Both the position numbers and the translations under genes were made by a program. 32,716 nucleotides of DNA from SXOA01 sp964444865 (GTDB lineage: Bacteria; Planctomycetota; Planctomycetia; Pirellulales; Pirellulaceae). The notes beneath the pieces were generated by a model. It did not search any database. It was not told the DNA's origin and saw only the letters and a list, made by a program, of their open reading frames with translations. The DNA lies in the NCBI GenBank assembly GCA_964444865.1, contig CAYUJE010000019.1, forward strand, positions 1-32,716, given 5' to 3'. Positions 25,016 to 32,716 of this stretch are shown in pieces (the stretch's first letter is position 1; each line of letters opens with the position of its first letter).

Positions 25016-26016
25016 CTGCCGTGCGAATAACCCTGCTCTGTCTTCTCATCTTGCCGTTGCTCGCACTCATCGTTCGCGCCGACGAGCCCGCCAAGCCCAC
25101 ACCCAAACGTTACGCAATCGTGATTCACGGTGGAGCGGGGACCAACCCCGCCAAAATGACCAAGGCAGAAATTGCCGCCGTGGAATCGTCGCTCACCAAG
25201 GCGCTTGCCATCGGTGTGGAGGAACTCGACAAGGGAGGGACCAGCCTGGATGCGGTGGAGAAGGTCATTCGCTTTCTCGAAGACGATCCGCTGTTCAACG
25301 CCGGCAAGGGAGCCGTCTTCAATGCGGAAGGAAAGCATGAACTCGATGCCTCCATCATGGATGGGCGAACCAGAGCCTGCGGTGCGGTGGCGGGTGTTCG
25401 CACGGTGAAGAACCCGATTTCCCTGGCTCGCCTGGTGATGACCAAGACAAGGCACGTCCTTCTCGTCGCCGATGGGGCGGAGAAGTTCGCCGGCGAAATG
25501 AACGTGGACCGCGTCGACCAGAAGTATTACTTCACGCAGAAAGCCTTTGACGAGTGGCAGAAAAAACGGGCGGGAGAACAGGCCTCACCCAAATCGGACG
25601 ACGCAAAAAAGGGGACCGTCGGCTGTGCGGCTCTTGATTCCCATGGCAATCTGGCGGCGGGGACCAGCACCGGCGGGCTGACCAACAAAAAGGCGGGCCG
25701 CGTCGGCGATTCCCCGATCATCGGAGCCGGCACCTATGCCGACAATGCCACCTGCGCCGTCTCCTGCACCGGCACCGGCGAGGAATACATCCGCCACGCT
25801 GTGGCTTACGACATCTCTGCCCGGCTGGCGTACAAAGGGGACACGCTGAAGGATGCCGTCCATGCCATCCTCACCACCCGCCTGAAAAAAGGGGACGGCG
25901 GCATCATCGCCGTCGACCGTCTCGGCAACATCACCATGCAAAACAACACCACCGGCCTCTCCCGAGCCGCGGCTGATTCCAGCGGGTACAAAGAGGTGAA
26001 GCTGGGGAATGATTGA
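24973..26016 (+). CDS. Exported isoaspartyl peptidase/L-asparaginase (Ntn-hydrolase, T2)
   Basis: A 347-residue plant-type asparaginase/isoaspartyl peptidase. The precursor self-cleaves before a threonine that becomes the nucleophile: here the site is KKGTVGCAALD (Thr near residue 216). The family motifs YAIVIHGGAGTNPAK, FNAGKGAVFN, ELDASIMDG, GDSPIIGAGTYAD and SCTGTGEEYIR are all present. It hydrolyses beta-aspartyl dipeptides and asparagine. A hydrophobic segment (ITLLCLLILPLLALIVRA) indicates export. The ATG at 24973 has AAGGGG five bases upstream and adds 16 residues before the signal; GTG at 25021 is the alternative and would give a conventional signal peptide. It is convergent with the membrane protein at 26070. 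Confidence 0.94.
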   Translation: MFPSPHPIISLSHHPAVRITLLCLLILPLLALIVRADEPAKPTPKRYAIVIHGGAGTNPAKMTKAEIAAVESSLTKALAIGVEELDKGGTSLDAVEKVIRFLEDDPLFNAGKGAVFNAEGKHELDASIMDGRTRACGAVAGVRTVKNPISLARLVMTKTRHVLLVADGAEKFAGEMNVDRVDQKYYFTQKAFDEWQKKRAGEQASPKSDDAKKGTVGCAALDSHGNLAAGTSTGGLTNKKAGRVGDSPIIGAGTYADNATCAVSCTGTGEEYIRHAVAYDISARLAYKGDTLKDAVHAILTTRLKKGDGGIIAVDRLGNITMQNNTTGLSRAAADSSGYKEVKLGND

Positions 26017-26069
26017 GAGATGTCCAAGACTCCAATGAACATCGCACCGAGAGACACACACAACGATTC

Positions 26070-27071
26070 CTAGTGCGACCCTTTGGTCGATTCCGCGGGT
26101 GCTGTCATTGGCTCCTTCCAAAAGCGGCGATATTCTTCCGGAAGGTTAGGCCCACTGGAGGAGTGATCAAAATTTCGTGTCCGTACTTTCCAGTGATACC
26201 ATGTTCCCACACGCCAGATCTCAATAGTGGCCCCATTTTTCCCCCAGCCATAGAAGCCGGGTCGAACCAAGTCGCTTACAGCGATGGGCGGCCGTTCTTC
26301 GGGCGGATCCAACTTGAGGTTTGAACGGGCTATCGATTGCTGCTGCGGGTCGAAGATTGCGTCCAGTTGCGACCAGAGGCGGTCTTCAAGCTTAGCGACC
26401 GGTCCAGGAAATGGCTTGATCTGCACGACGATATGTCCAGCATCGTTTGTACTCTGCTGGGTGTGCTGCGCCTCAATCGCCGGAAATTCCTGATAACTGG
26501 CCAACAGGATTTTGTTCACTTCATCAACTTGGGCTGGCTTCAGATTCAGCGACGCGCGAGCGAGAGAGTCGGTCAATTTGGGACCATCGGGTCCCATCCT
26601 CCACCCAGCGGATGCCGCCCAATCCGGAGAAAAATCTTGGGGTGCGATTGGCGGGCTCGGTGTTGCCACGTCCGACGATGTTCCACCTAGCCGCAGGTAA
26701 CTAACTATCACGGCAGACACGCCAATTGCGACGAGGACTATCAGTAGCGGCGCAAGAACTATGGCGAATCCAATTGGCTTTTTGCGAGTTGCCGAAGGCA
26801 GGTCGGGGAGTTGCGTTGTCTGCCCCGGGTGTTGGAAAGCGGCTTTGACGCGCGGCCGGCTGAGCACGACCAGCGACCAGATTCCCACAATCAGACCCAC
26901 CAGGCCGGCCGGGCCGCACGGCAGCAAAGCCAGGATGCTGGCGGTCATCGCCCAGCCATGAGACTGCAGTCGCATCATCTTCAGGCCGCCAACGATCATC
27001 ACGATGCCGATTCCAAAGCTGAAGATGACCGACAGCAGGATCAGTAAGCCGAGAGAAAGTACTGAGAGCAT
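26070..27071 (-). CDS. Membrane protein downstream of a Ser/Thr kinase
   Basis: A 333-residue protein. The start is ATG at 27071, with AGGAA eight bases upstream. Three membrane segments are seen: about residues 5-30, 40-70 (ILALLPCGPAGLVGLIVGIW) and 100-126 (GFAIVLAPLLIVLVAIGVSA). A periplasmic or cytoplasmic domain of about 200 residues follows; its final part contains PEERPPIAVSDLVRPGFYGW and IEIWRVGTWYHWKVRTRNF. The middle ARASLNLKPAQVDEVNKILL resembles a Spy/zinc-resistance-type helical segment seen in planctomycete membrane proteins. It follows the kinase gene by 16 bases and is very probably in the same operon. Function unknown; it may be a kinase partner or substrate. Confidence 0.75.
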   Translation of the reverse strand: MLSVLSLGLLILLSVIFSFGIGIVMIVGGLKMMRLQSHGWAMTASILALLPCGPAGLVGLIVGIWSLVVLSRPRVKAAFQHPGQTTQLPDLPSATRKKPIGFAIVLAPLLIVLVAIGVSAVIVSYLRLGGTSSDVATPSPPIAPQDFSPDWAASAGWRMGPDGPKLTDSLARASLNLKPAQVDEVNKILLASYQEFPAIEAQHTQQSTNDAGHIVVQIKPFPGPVAKLEDRLWSQLDAIFDPQQQSIARSNLKLDPPEERPPIAVSDLVRPGFYGWGKNGATIEIWRVGTWYHWKVRTRNFDHSSSGPNLPEEYRRFWKEPMTAPAESTKGSH

Positions 27072-27087
27072 CGTTTGATTTCCTGAT

Positions 27088-28326
27088 TCAATTCGACTGG
27101 TGAGAATGATCTTCTGCCGATGGGGAAGGCACAACTTCGTGCGACTCAAGCGAGTGCGGGGTTGGCGCGTTATGAATCGAGACCCACTGCACCATGCTTA
27201 GAAGTCCCATGCAGAGTAGCAATGGAAACAACAGGCAGTGCAGTATCCCCGTCACCACGAGGCCGATCGCCGGTCCTCGGACCTGGCTCCGAGCCTCCTC
27301 CAAATCTCCATCGAATTCGGCAGCTTGAATCGGCGGTGGGGCACGCTTGGTAGGTGGGGTCGAGCGGGAGATATTTTCCAGGTCGGTTTTCACTTCGCTG
27401 ACATGCTGATACCGCCGCACGGGTTCGCGCTCCAGCGACCGTAGCACCACCTCATCAAGCCGGACGTCGAGTTGCACCTTCTGCGAAGGGAGCGCGAAGC
27501 GGCCAATGGGGACTTCGCCAGTCAGCATCTCGTAGAAGACGACCCCCAGCGAATAAATGTCGGCGCGGTGGTCGACCGCGCGCGAGCCCTCCATCTGTTC
27601 GGGGGCCATATAGCGAACCGTTCCCATCACTTGATGAGTTGCCGTAAGGTTGTGGTCGGCCTGTTCGTGCCCCAGTAGCTTGGCGAGGCCGAAGTCGGCG
27701 ATTTTCACCCGCCCCTTTTTATCGATCAGGATATTTTCGGGCTTGATATCGCGATGGACGATTCCCTCGTCGTGGGCGAACTGTAGGGCGTCGCAAATTT
27801 GCGGCACGATGGCCAAGGCGTCTTTCGTTTGCAGGCTGCCGGAGTGAATCGCCTGGCGAAGATTGACTCCGTCCACAAATTCCATCACGAAGTAGTACAG
27901 CCCGTCGACCTGGCCGAAATCATAGACTCCCACGATATGCGGGTGATTGAGGCGAGCCAGAGCCCGGGCCTCCCGGGCAAAGCGTTCAGCAAATGCTGGG
28001 TCATGACCAATGTCGGGAGGTAGAATTTTGAGGGCCACCAATCGGTCGAGACCCCGCTGGCGGGCCTTGTAAACGGCTCCCATTCCCCCCTTTCCGACAA
28101 GTTCCAGGATTTCAAGCTGCCCGAAGCGCGGCGAGAGTTCAGCCACCGTGGGGGGGACGAATCCGGCCGAGGCACCCGGCGAAGGTGCTGCTGTTTGCTG
28201 ATGCCCGGCATTCTCGACCGAAGGACTCTCCAAAGTCGCTTGCAGCAAGCACTTGGGGCAGTGACCTTGCGGCGAATGGGCCGGAATCTCGGACCCACAT
28301 TTCGGGCAGCGAGGAAATTCGGGCAT
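27088..28326 (-). CDS. Zinc-ribbon Ser/Thr protein kinase, membrane-anchored
   Basis: A 412-residue Hanks-type kinase. The N-terminus is a zinc ribbon with paired CPKC motifs (residues 7-10 and 23-26), common in planctomycete kinases. The kinase domain (about 70-340) has all key residues: Gly-rich loop VGKGGMGAVY, Lys100 in VALKIL, HRDIKPEN (Asp193), DFG (Asp211) and APEQ at 241. A transmembrane segment at about 350-378 (AIGLVVTGILHCLLFPLLL) and a short tail follow. The kinase domain is thus cytoplasmic with little extracellular sensor, so sensing may rest with the downstream membrane protein. The sigma-factor gene ends 86 bases upstream on the same strand, a common planctomycete pairing. Confidence 0.95.
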   Translation of the reverse strand: MPEFPRCPKCGSEIPAHSPQGHCPKCLLQATLESPSVENAGHQQTAAPSPGASAGFVPPTVAELSPRFGQLEILELVGKGGMGAVYKARQRGLDRLVALKILPPDIGHDPAFAERFAREARALARLNHPHIVGVYDFGQVDGLYYFVMEFVDGVNLRQAIHSGSLQTKDALAIVPQICDALQFAHDEGIVHRDIKPENILIDKKGRVKIADFGLAKLLGHEQADHNLTATHQVMGTVRYMAPEQMEGSRAVDHRADIYSLGVVFYEMLTGEVPIGRFALPSQKVQLDVRLDEVVLRSLEREPVRRYQHVSEVKTDLENISRSTPPTKRAPPPIQAAEFDGDLEEARSQVRGPAIGLVVTGILHCLLFPLLLCMGLLSMVQWVSIHNAPTPHSLESHEVVPSPSAEDHSHQSN

Positions 28327-28412
28327 GGCTGGATTCCTAGGTTCTGGGTGGCTCTACCTATTTCTAAAGCAACTGGCTCCCCTTGTGACACCAATTCTCC
28401 CAAGAAAACTTC

Positions 28413-29162
28413 TCACGAGCCCAAGGTCGCCAGCAGACTGCGAATTTCTTCGTCCACCTCGCTGGGATCAGAAACCGTCTGCGCCACCTCGGCCCGCAAC
28501 AACTCCCGATAACGCTTCCGCAGCCGATGAGCGGCTTGTCGGATCGCTTCTTCGGTCATCTGCAGTTCAGCGGCGATGCTCGCATAGCTCAGCCGTTCGC
28601 CGTCGCCGGACAGTGCCCCCTGCAAGAGTTCGAACTGCCGAAGTTTGCCGGTGGACTCGCAGTCGGCTCGCAATCCATCCATCGCCAGGCCCAGGAGCGT
28701 CAAAGTCCATTCCCGCTCGTACAGCCGCTGAGGCGTAAGATTGTGAGTAGGTTCCAAATTCAGTCGCGACTCCCCCGCGCTCAAATCGAGCGGCAGCACC
28801 TCGCACCCGCCCCCTCTTTTTTTGGCATTCGCCCGGTCCCACTCATTGGCCAGGAAATTGTCGAGCGAAGCCAGCAGGAAGCTGCGAAAGCGGCCTCGCT
28901 CAGGGGCTGCTCTGGCCACCGCGTTCTTCTCAATCAATCGAAGAAAAAACTCCTGGGTCAGATCCTGAGCCTCTTGCAGATTGGGGACGCGACGCCGCAC
29001 GTAAGCATAGAGCGGAAACCAGTATCGTTGGCATAACGAGGAGAGCGCCTCACGAGCCTCCTTGCCTTCAGGCTTTCCGGCAGAGACCACCAGGCTCCAG
29101 TGAGTCGTCGCAAACTCATGTGCCGGCACAGCGGCCGGAGCTTGTCGCGATGAAGAGTCCAT
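28413..29162 (-). CDS. ECF-like sigma factor of the planctomycete kinase-linked type
   Basis: A 249-residue sigma-70-family protein. The opening FATTHWSLVVSAG and the region-2 segment LCQRYWFPLYAYVRRR, NLQEAQDLTQEFFLRLIEK and GRFRSFLLASLDNFLANEWD are the hallmark of a large planctomycete/acidobacterial sigma group often coded next to Ser/Thr kinases. The C-terminal region-4 helix-turn-helix is LSYASIAAELQMTEEAIRQA. It is longer than a classical ECF factor (about 180 residues), as usual for this group. No anti-sigma gene is adjacent. Control by the neighbouring kinase is inferred from gene order. ATG at 29162 is the only start compatible with the conserved N-terminus. Confidence 0.92.
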   Translation of the reverse strand: MDSSSRQAPAAVPAHEFATTHWSLVVSAGKPEGKEAREALSSLCQRYWFPLYAYVRRRVPNLQEAQDLTQEFFLRLIEKNAVARAAPERGRFRSFLLASLDNFLANEWDRANAKKRGGGCEVLPLDLSAGESRLNLEPTHNLTPQRLYEREWTLTLLGLAMDGLRADCESTGKLRQFELLQGALSGDGERLSYASIAAELQMTEEAIRQAAHRLRKRYRELLRAEVAQTVSDPSEVDEEIRSLLATLGS

Positions 29163-29270
29163 CTGGCTGATTGTAGCTGCCGTTCATATAGGTTGCACGA
29201 AACAGCCGCTCTTCGCTCTCAGCAAACTTCTCTCAGTTGTCGAGGCGAACTCACGCTGGCGCAAGAAGTT

Positions 29271-31100
29271 TCACTTCCGATCAATCCCAAACTCCTCAAT
29301 CTTCCGATACAGCGTCGCCCTTCCCAGTCCCAGCAAGTTCGCTGCTTCGGGGACTTTGCCGCCGGTCCGTTGCAGGGATTCGACAATGAGCTTCCGTTCC
29401 CAGAAGTCGATGCGGAGCGTTTCCAGTTGGCCCTGGGCGGCGCCGGCGTCTCGCAGGGCGAGGTCGTCGGGGAGGATGATGGTTCCTTCGGCCATGACGA
29501 CCGCACTGTCGATGACGTTGCGGAGTTGCCGCACGTTGCCGGGCCATTGGTAGGCGAGGAGCTTGGCCCGGGCGTCGGGGGAGAGGGTCATGGTCGGCCG
29601 GCCGTGGGTCCGGCGGAAGTGCTCCAGGAAATGGTCCGCCAGCCGTTCGATGTCGATCCCGCGCTCACGCAGCGGAGGGATGTAGAGTTCAAAGACGCTG
29701 AGGCGATAGTAGAGGTCCTCGCGAAACCGCCCTTCGCGGACGAATTCCGTCAGGTCTTTGTTGGTGGCGGCAATCACCCGCACGTCGGCATTCACTTCTT
29801 TCGTCGAGCCAACCGGCAAGTAAGGATGTCCTTCCAAAATGCGGAGCAGTTTGGCTTGCCCTTCCAGAGTCATTTCGCCCACTTCATCCAGGAACAGCGT
29901 TCCCGTGTGGGCCTGCTGGAACCAGCCGACGTGATCGGAATCGGCTCCGGTGAACGAGCCCCGTTTGTGGCCAAAAAGCTGGCTCTCCATCAGGTCGCGG
30001 GGAATGGCGGCACAGTTCACACTGAGCATCGGCCGATCCGCTCGCCCGCTCGATTTGTAAACGGCACGTGCGACCAACTCTTTCCCCACGCCGCTTTCCC
30101 CACGAATCAGCACGCAACCCGTGGCGCGGGCGACGCGGGTGATTTTGGATTTCAAGTCGGTCATCGGCTTGCTCTCGCCGATCAACTCGTCGAGGACGGC
30201 TGATTTGTCAGCCAGGCGGCGATGGTCCACTTGCAGCGCGGCTTCCTTTTGGGCTCGGACCAAGGCGACGGACAGGATGTTGGCGACGGGAATGGCGACC
30301 TCAAAATCGGCCTGTTGAAAACGGCCTTTTTCTAGATACAGATGAATTGCCCCGATGGTTTTGCCTTCGTCGAGGAGTGGGACGCAGAGGGCATCCGCAT
30401 AGTGCTGCAGGACGGTGGTCCCTCCTTCCGGCCGCTGATTGTTCACCCAGATCGCTTTGGCCTGGCGGACCACCATATCCGTCAGCGACTGGCTGAGGCC
30501 GTGCGACGTGGCCCCATCGGGTATGAGCAGCTTAGGCTTGAGCTGGCCGTCGTCGCTCATCCAGAGAAAGCCGACGATGGAGGAATGAGTGCGATGGTGC
30601 AGCAGTTCCAGCGAAACCCGGATCACTTCATCGGGGTCGGTGCAACTGAGGAGGCGGATGCTGAGTTGATGCAGAATGAAGAGATCCTGGCCGGACTGCG
30701 AGTTGCGAAGCAATTCGGAGGACGAAGGGCTCGTTTCCCGCCCCACGATGCGGTCATGCACGATGGTCTGAGTATGGTCAAGCCGGAGGCGATCCACCGG
30801 CTTTTCGGCGGATTGATGGAACGTGAACTCGCTGGAGCCAACCCTGAGAAGGTCCCCTTCGGTCAGACGGGCCTCGTCGACCTTCTGACCGTTCACGAAG
30901 GTCCCGTTGCGGCTGCCGTCGTCGCGAACCCACCACTCTCCTTCTTCCGCAACCAAAGTGGCGTGCACGCGGGAAGAGAGGGGATCGGACAGGACAACGT
31001 CGCATTCCAGCCCACGGCCGATGCGCGAGAGTGGCCCCTCCTTGAGCAAGAAATGAGTCCCCGCTCGAGCCCCTGTCGTCATCAGCAAATAAAAATACAC
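29271..31100 (-). CDS. FHA-GAF sigma-54-dependent transcriptional activator
   Basis: A 609-residue bacterial enhancer-binding protein. The FHA domain (1-97) has IGRG, SSRVHA and DGSRNGTFVNG. The GAF domain is at about 140-285. The AAA+ domain (about 305-530) has Walker A GESGVGKE, a GSFTGA variant of the sigma-54 contact loop, Walker B TLFLDEVGEM and LREDLYYRLSVF. A Fis-type helix-turn-helix closes it (GGKVPEAANLLGLGRATLYR). The FHA domain should read phosphothreonine, fitting the kinase coded downstream. Start: GTG at 31100 keeps the first FHA strand (VYFYLLMTTG); ATG at 31082 would delete part of it. The open frame upstream to 31970 is antisense to another gene and rejected. Confidence 0.93.
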   Translation of the reverse strand: MYFYLLMTTGARAGTHFLLKEGPLSRIGRGLECDVVLSDPLSSRVHATLVAEEGEWWVRDDGSRNGTFVNGQKVDEARLTEGDLLRVGSSEFTFHQSAEKPVDRLRLDHTQTIVHDRIVGRETSPSSSELLRNSQSGQDLFILHQLSIRLLSCTDPDEVIRVSLELLHHRTHSSIVGFLWMSDDGQLKPKLLIPDGATSHGLSQSLTDMVVRQAKAIWVNNQRPEGGTTVLQHYADALCVPLLDEGKTIGAIHLYLEKGRFQQADFEVAIPVANILSVALVRAQKEAALQVDHRRLADKSAVLDELIGESKPMTDLKSKITRVARATGCVLIRGESGVGKELVARAVYKSSGRADRPMLSVNCAAIPRDLMESQLFGHKRGSFTGADSDHVGWFQQAHTGTLFLDEVGEMTLEGQAKLLRILEGHPYLPVGSTKEVNADVRVIAATNKDLTEFVREGRFREDLYYRLSVFELYIPPLRERGIDIERLADHFLEHFRRTHGRPTMTLSPDARAKLLAYQWPGNVRQLRNVIDSAVVMAEGTIILPDDLALRDAGAAQGQLETLRIDFWERKLIVESLQRTGGKVPEAANLLGLGRATLYRKIEEFGIDRK

Positions 31101-31175
31101 CGCTGCTCGCCTCTGTTGGTCCCTGCGGCCGCCCTGTTCAGGATGTGCTTCTGCCGCCAGTGACAATATAGCATT

Positions 31176-31275
31176 CCGGCGAGCGGCCTGCGTAAGCTGG
31201 CCGGTGAGTTTGCGCCGCCAAAAAGCCGTCTTCCCGTGCCGAGTTACCGGCCAGCTTACGCAGGCCGCTCGCTGG
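31176..31275. repeat. 30-base inverted repeat element
   Basis: Arms 31176-31205 and 31246-31275 are complementary over 30 bases with one mismatch (core GCGGCCTGCGTAAGCTGGCC), with a 40-base spacer. No coding capacity. It sits between the divergent FHA-activator and amidohydrolase genes, 75 and 71 bases from their starts. The form suggests a mobile REP/MITE-type element or a very stable hairpin. Confidence 0.85.
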
Positions 31276-31346
31276 TAACTACCAGTCCCAAGAATGTCTA
31301 TGATTAATGCTGCTTTGCTTTCCCACCTTCCCCTTCTCCTGCTGCA

Positions 31347-32716
31347 ATGAATTCCTCCCCTACCCGCTACACTCGTGACTTTGTGGCGATTGTCACAGTC
31401 GCAGTTCTGTTCCAGTTCGCCAGTACCGAAGTTCGCGGCGAGGACATCAAAAAGTCCGACCTCTACAAGCGGATTCGTGCCAGCATTGACGCGGTGCCCG
31501 CGATTGATACGCACGACCACCTGCGGCCGTTTGAAGAGATTCCCTTTCGAGATGTGACGGATCAAGGGAAAGGGATGACGCTTCATTCCGTCTGGCAAGG
31601 AAGCTACTACACCTGGATCAATCCGCTTTCGCCGTGGCCCGAGGGGAAGCCGTTTGACGTTTGGTGGGAGAAGGCTCAGCACGACTTCAAGGACGCCCGG
31701 GCGACCAGTTTTTATCGCTATCTGCTGCCGGCGTTCACGGATCTCTATGGCGTCGATTTTGAAACGATGACGCCGGAACAGGCCCGGCAGCTCAACGACC
31801 GGATCTTTGAGAACGACAAAAGCGACAAATGGCTCAACCACGTTGTCACCGAACGGGCGAACATCGAGCTGATGTTGATTGACCCCTACTGGGCCCGCTT
31901 CAAGTTCGACCGTCCGTATCGTTACTCGGTCCCGGTCCTCAATGTCACCACGATGGTCGACGGCTTTCATCCTGGCTCGTTCGCCAGTTCACTCGACAGC
32001 CCCTATGAGTTTGCCAAGCAAAATGGCAAGGAAGTGAAAACTCTGGATGATTATCTAGCCGCGATTGATCTCGTTTTTCAGAAAGCCGTCGCTTCCGATG
32101 CCATCTGTCTGAAGACAACGCTCGCCTACCAGCGGACGCTCGATTTTCAGAACGTCTCGAAGGAGCGGGCGGAGAAAGCCTTTGGCCGGCCGCGAAACGA
32201 ACTCAAGCCCGAGGAGCTTAAGGACTTTCAGGATTTCATCATGTGGCGGCTGGTGGAATTATCTGCCAAGTACGAACTGCCGTTTCAGATTCACACCGGC
32301 CAGGCACGCATTCAGGGCTCGAATCCGATGCTGCTGGTGGACATGATTGCGGCCAACCCCAAGACGAAGTTCATTTTGTTCCACGGCGGTTTTCCCTGGG
32401 TCGGCGAGACCGGCGTCATCGCCATGAAATACCGCAACGTCTGGGTCGATTCCGTCTGGCTGCCGCAGATGTCGTACACCACGGCCCGGCGGGCGTATCA
32501 GGAATGGCTGGAAGTGATGCCCAGCGACCGCATCATGTGGGGAGCCGACACCACGCAGGCCGAAGGGATCTACGCCGCCACCGTCTGGACCCGCCAGTGC
32601 ATCTCCGAAGCCCTGGCTGAAAAAGTGGACCGGGGAGAACTCCGCGAAGAACAGGCCCTCCACATCGGCCGGCAAATTATGCGGGACAATGCGCTGAAGC
32701 TGTTTCCAAAGCTGGA
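31347..32716 (+). CDS. Secreted amidohydrolase-superfamily protein, 3' end beyond window
   Basis: An open frame from ATG at 31347 to the window edge (456 codons, no stop). The N-terminal hydrophobic segment (FVAIVTVAVLFQFASTEVRG) is a signal peptide. The TIM-barrel metal-hydrolase signature follows: IDTHDHLRPF (His56, His58), then FQIHTGQARI (third ligand region), ILFHGGFPW (His) and IMWGADTTQAEG (catalytic Asp). The long insert between the first and second motifs and the phrases MTLHSVWQGSYYTWINP and IMRDNALKLFPK match amidohydrolase-2-like proteins distantly related to uronate isomerase. The reaction is unknown. It is probably almost complete, since IGRQIMRDNALKLFPKL is usually the C-terminal end. 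No clear ribosome-binding site. Confidence 0.88.
   Translation, partial: MNSSPTRYTRDFVAIVTVAVLFQFASTEVRGEDIKKSDLYKRIRASIDAVPAIDTHDHLRPFEEIPFRDVTDQGKGMTLHSVWQGSYYTWINPLSPWPEGKPFDVWWEKAQHDFKDARATSFYRYLLPAFTDLYGVDFETMTPEQARQLNDRIFENDKSDKWLNHVVTERANIELMLIDPYWARFKFDRPYRYSVPVLNVTTMVDGFHPGSFASSLDSPYEFAKQNGKEVKTLDDYLAAIDLVFQKAVASDAICLKTTLAYQRTLDFQNVSKERAEKAFGRPRNELKPEELKDFQDFIMWRLVELSAKYELPFQIHTGQARIQGSNPMLLVDMIAANPKTKFILFHGGFPWVGETGVIAMKYRNVWVDSVWLPQMSYTTARRAYQEWLEVMPSDRIMWGADTTQAEGIYAATVWTRQCISEALAEKVDRGELREEQALHIGRQIMRDNALKLFPKL

Noticed and set aside
29193..30203. 336-codon plus-strand open frame
   Set aside because: Antisense of the AAA+ and helix-turn-helix part of the sigma-54 activator; no independent support.
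31101..31970. 290-codon N-terminal extension of the sigma-54 activator frame
   Set aside because: It is antisense to the amidohydrolase and crosses the 30-base inverted repeat; the FHA domain begins at 31100, so the protein is complete without it.
1..32716. tRNA, rRNA, CRISPR arrays, transposases or phage genes
   Set aside because: I looked for tRNA T-loop signatures, regularly spaced repeats and integrase or transposase motifs and found none I could support.

Overview
The window looks like a scaffold of a planctomycete (Planctomycetota, Pirellulales/Planctomycetales-like) of moderately high GC. The evidence is the gene content: a planctomycete-type single-heme cytochrome c, a sulfatase-like lipoprotein beside a formylglycine-generating-enzyme-like protein, a zinc-ribbon Ser/Thr kinase next to a sigma factor starting with an ATTHWSLV-type motif, a short leucine-rich-repeat protein with an N-terminal membrane anchor, PQQ-propeller and parallel beta-helix secreted proteins, and many secreted proteins of unknown function. 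The taxonomy is inferred from families only; no rRNA or tRNA gene was recognised. A run of 100 N (1514-1613) joins two contigs and cuts an esterase gene.

Layout. 1-1103: a putative DNA-binding protein with a sigma-region-4-like helix-turn-helix (minus). 1104-1613: non-coding, then the gap. 1614-2197: truncated alpha/beta hydrolase (minus). 2340-5042: a plus-strand operon of ECF sigma factor, membrane anti-sigma factor and a secreted coiled-coil/beta-repeat protein. 5052-6302: PQQ-like beta-propeller (minus). 6681-7160: secreted fasciclin protein (plus). 7289-8641: Tat-exported parallel beta-helix protein (minus). 8816-10681: a polytopic membrane protein with TPRs, interrupted by an in-frame TAG. 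10698-13288: a translationally coupled pair, FGE-like protein then sulfatase-like lipoprotein (minus). 13434-15100: three small exported or anchored proteins (minus). 15286-16532: surE plus an overlapping lipoprotein gene (minus), with a terminator-like hairpin after it.

16851-20556 is a plus-strand pair: a degenerate HD-GYP/PAS/GGDEF protein followed after one base by a flagellin. 20614-20997 is a planctomycete cytochrome c. 21338-22630 is a GAF/PP2C RsbU-like phosphatase. 22802-23716 is a membrane protein flanked on both sides by inverted-repeat elements. 24028-24756 is a Cys-rich secreted protein followed by a textbook terminator. 24973-26016 is an isoaspartyl peptidase/asparaginase whose ribosome-binding site lies in a hairpin. 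26070-31100 is a minus-strand run of four signalling genes (FHA-GAF-sigma-54 activator, sigma factor, Ser/Thr kinase, membrane protein). A 30-bp inverted repeat separates it from a divergent amidohydrolase that runs off the right edge.

The window is dominated by signal transduction and by export or surface proteins. I did not find CRISPR, phage genes, a transposase or an obvious defence system. The most unusual items are the FGE-like/sulfatase-like operon in which both partners lack the residues that would normally link them, the pseudo-HD-GYP/GGDEF gene fused operonically to flagellin, the amber-interrupted TPR membrane protein, and several distinct inverted-repeat elements.
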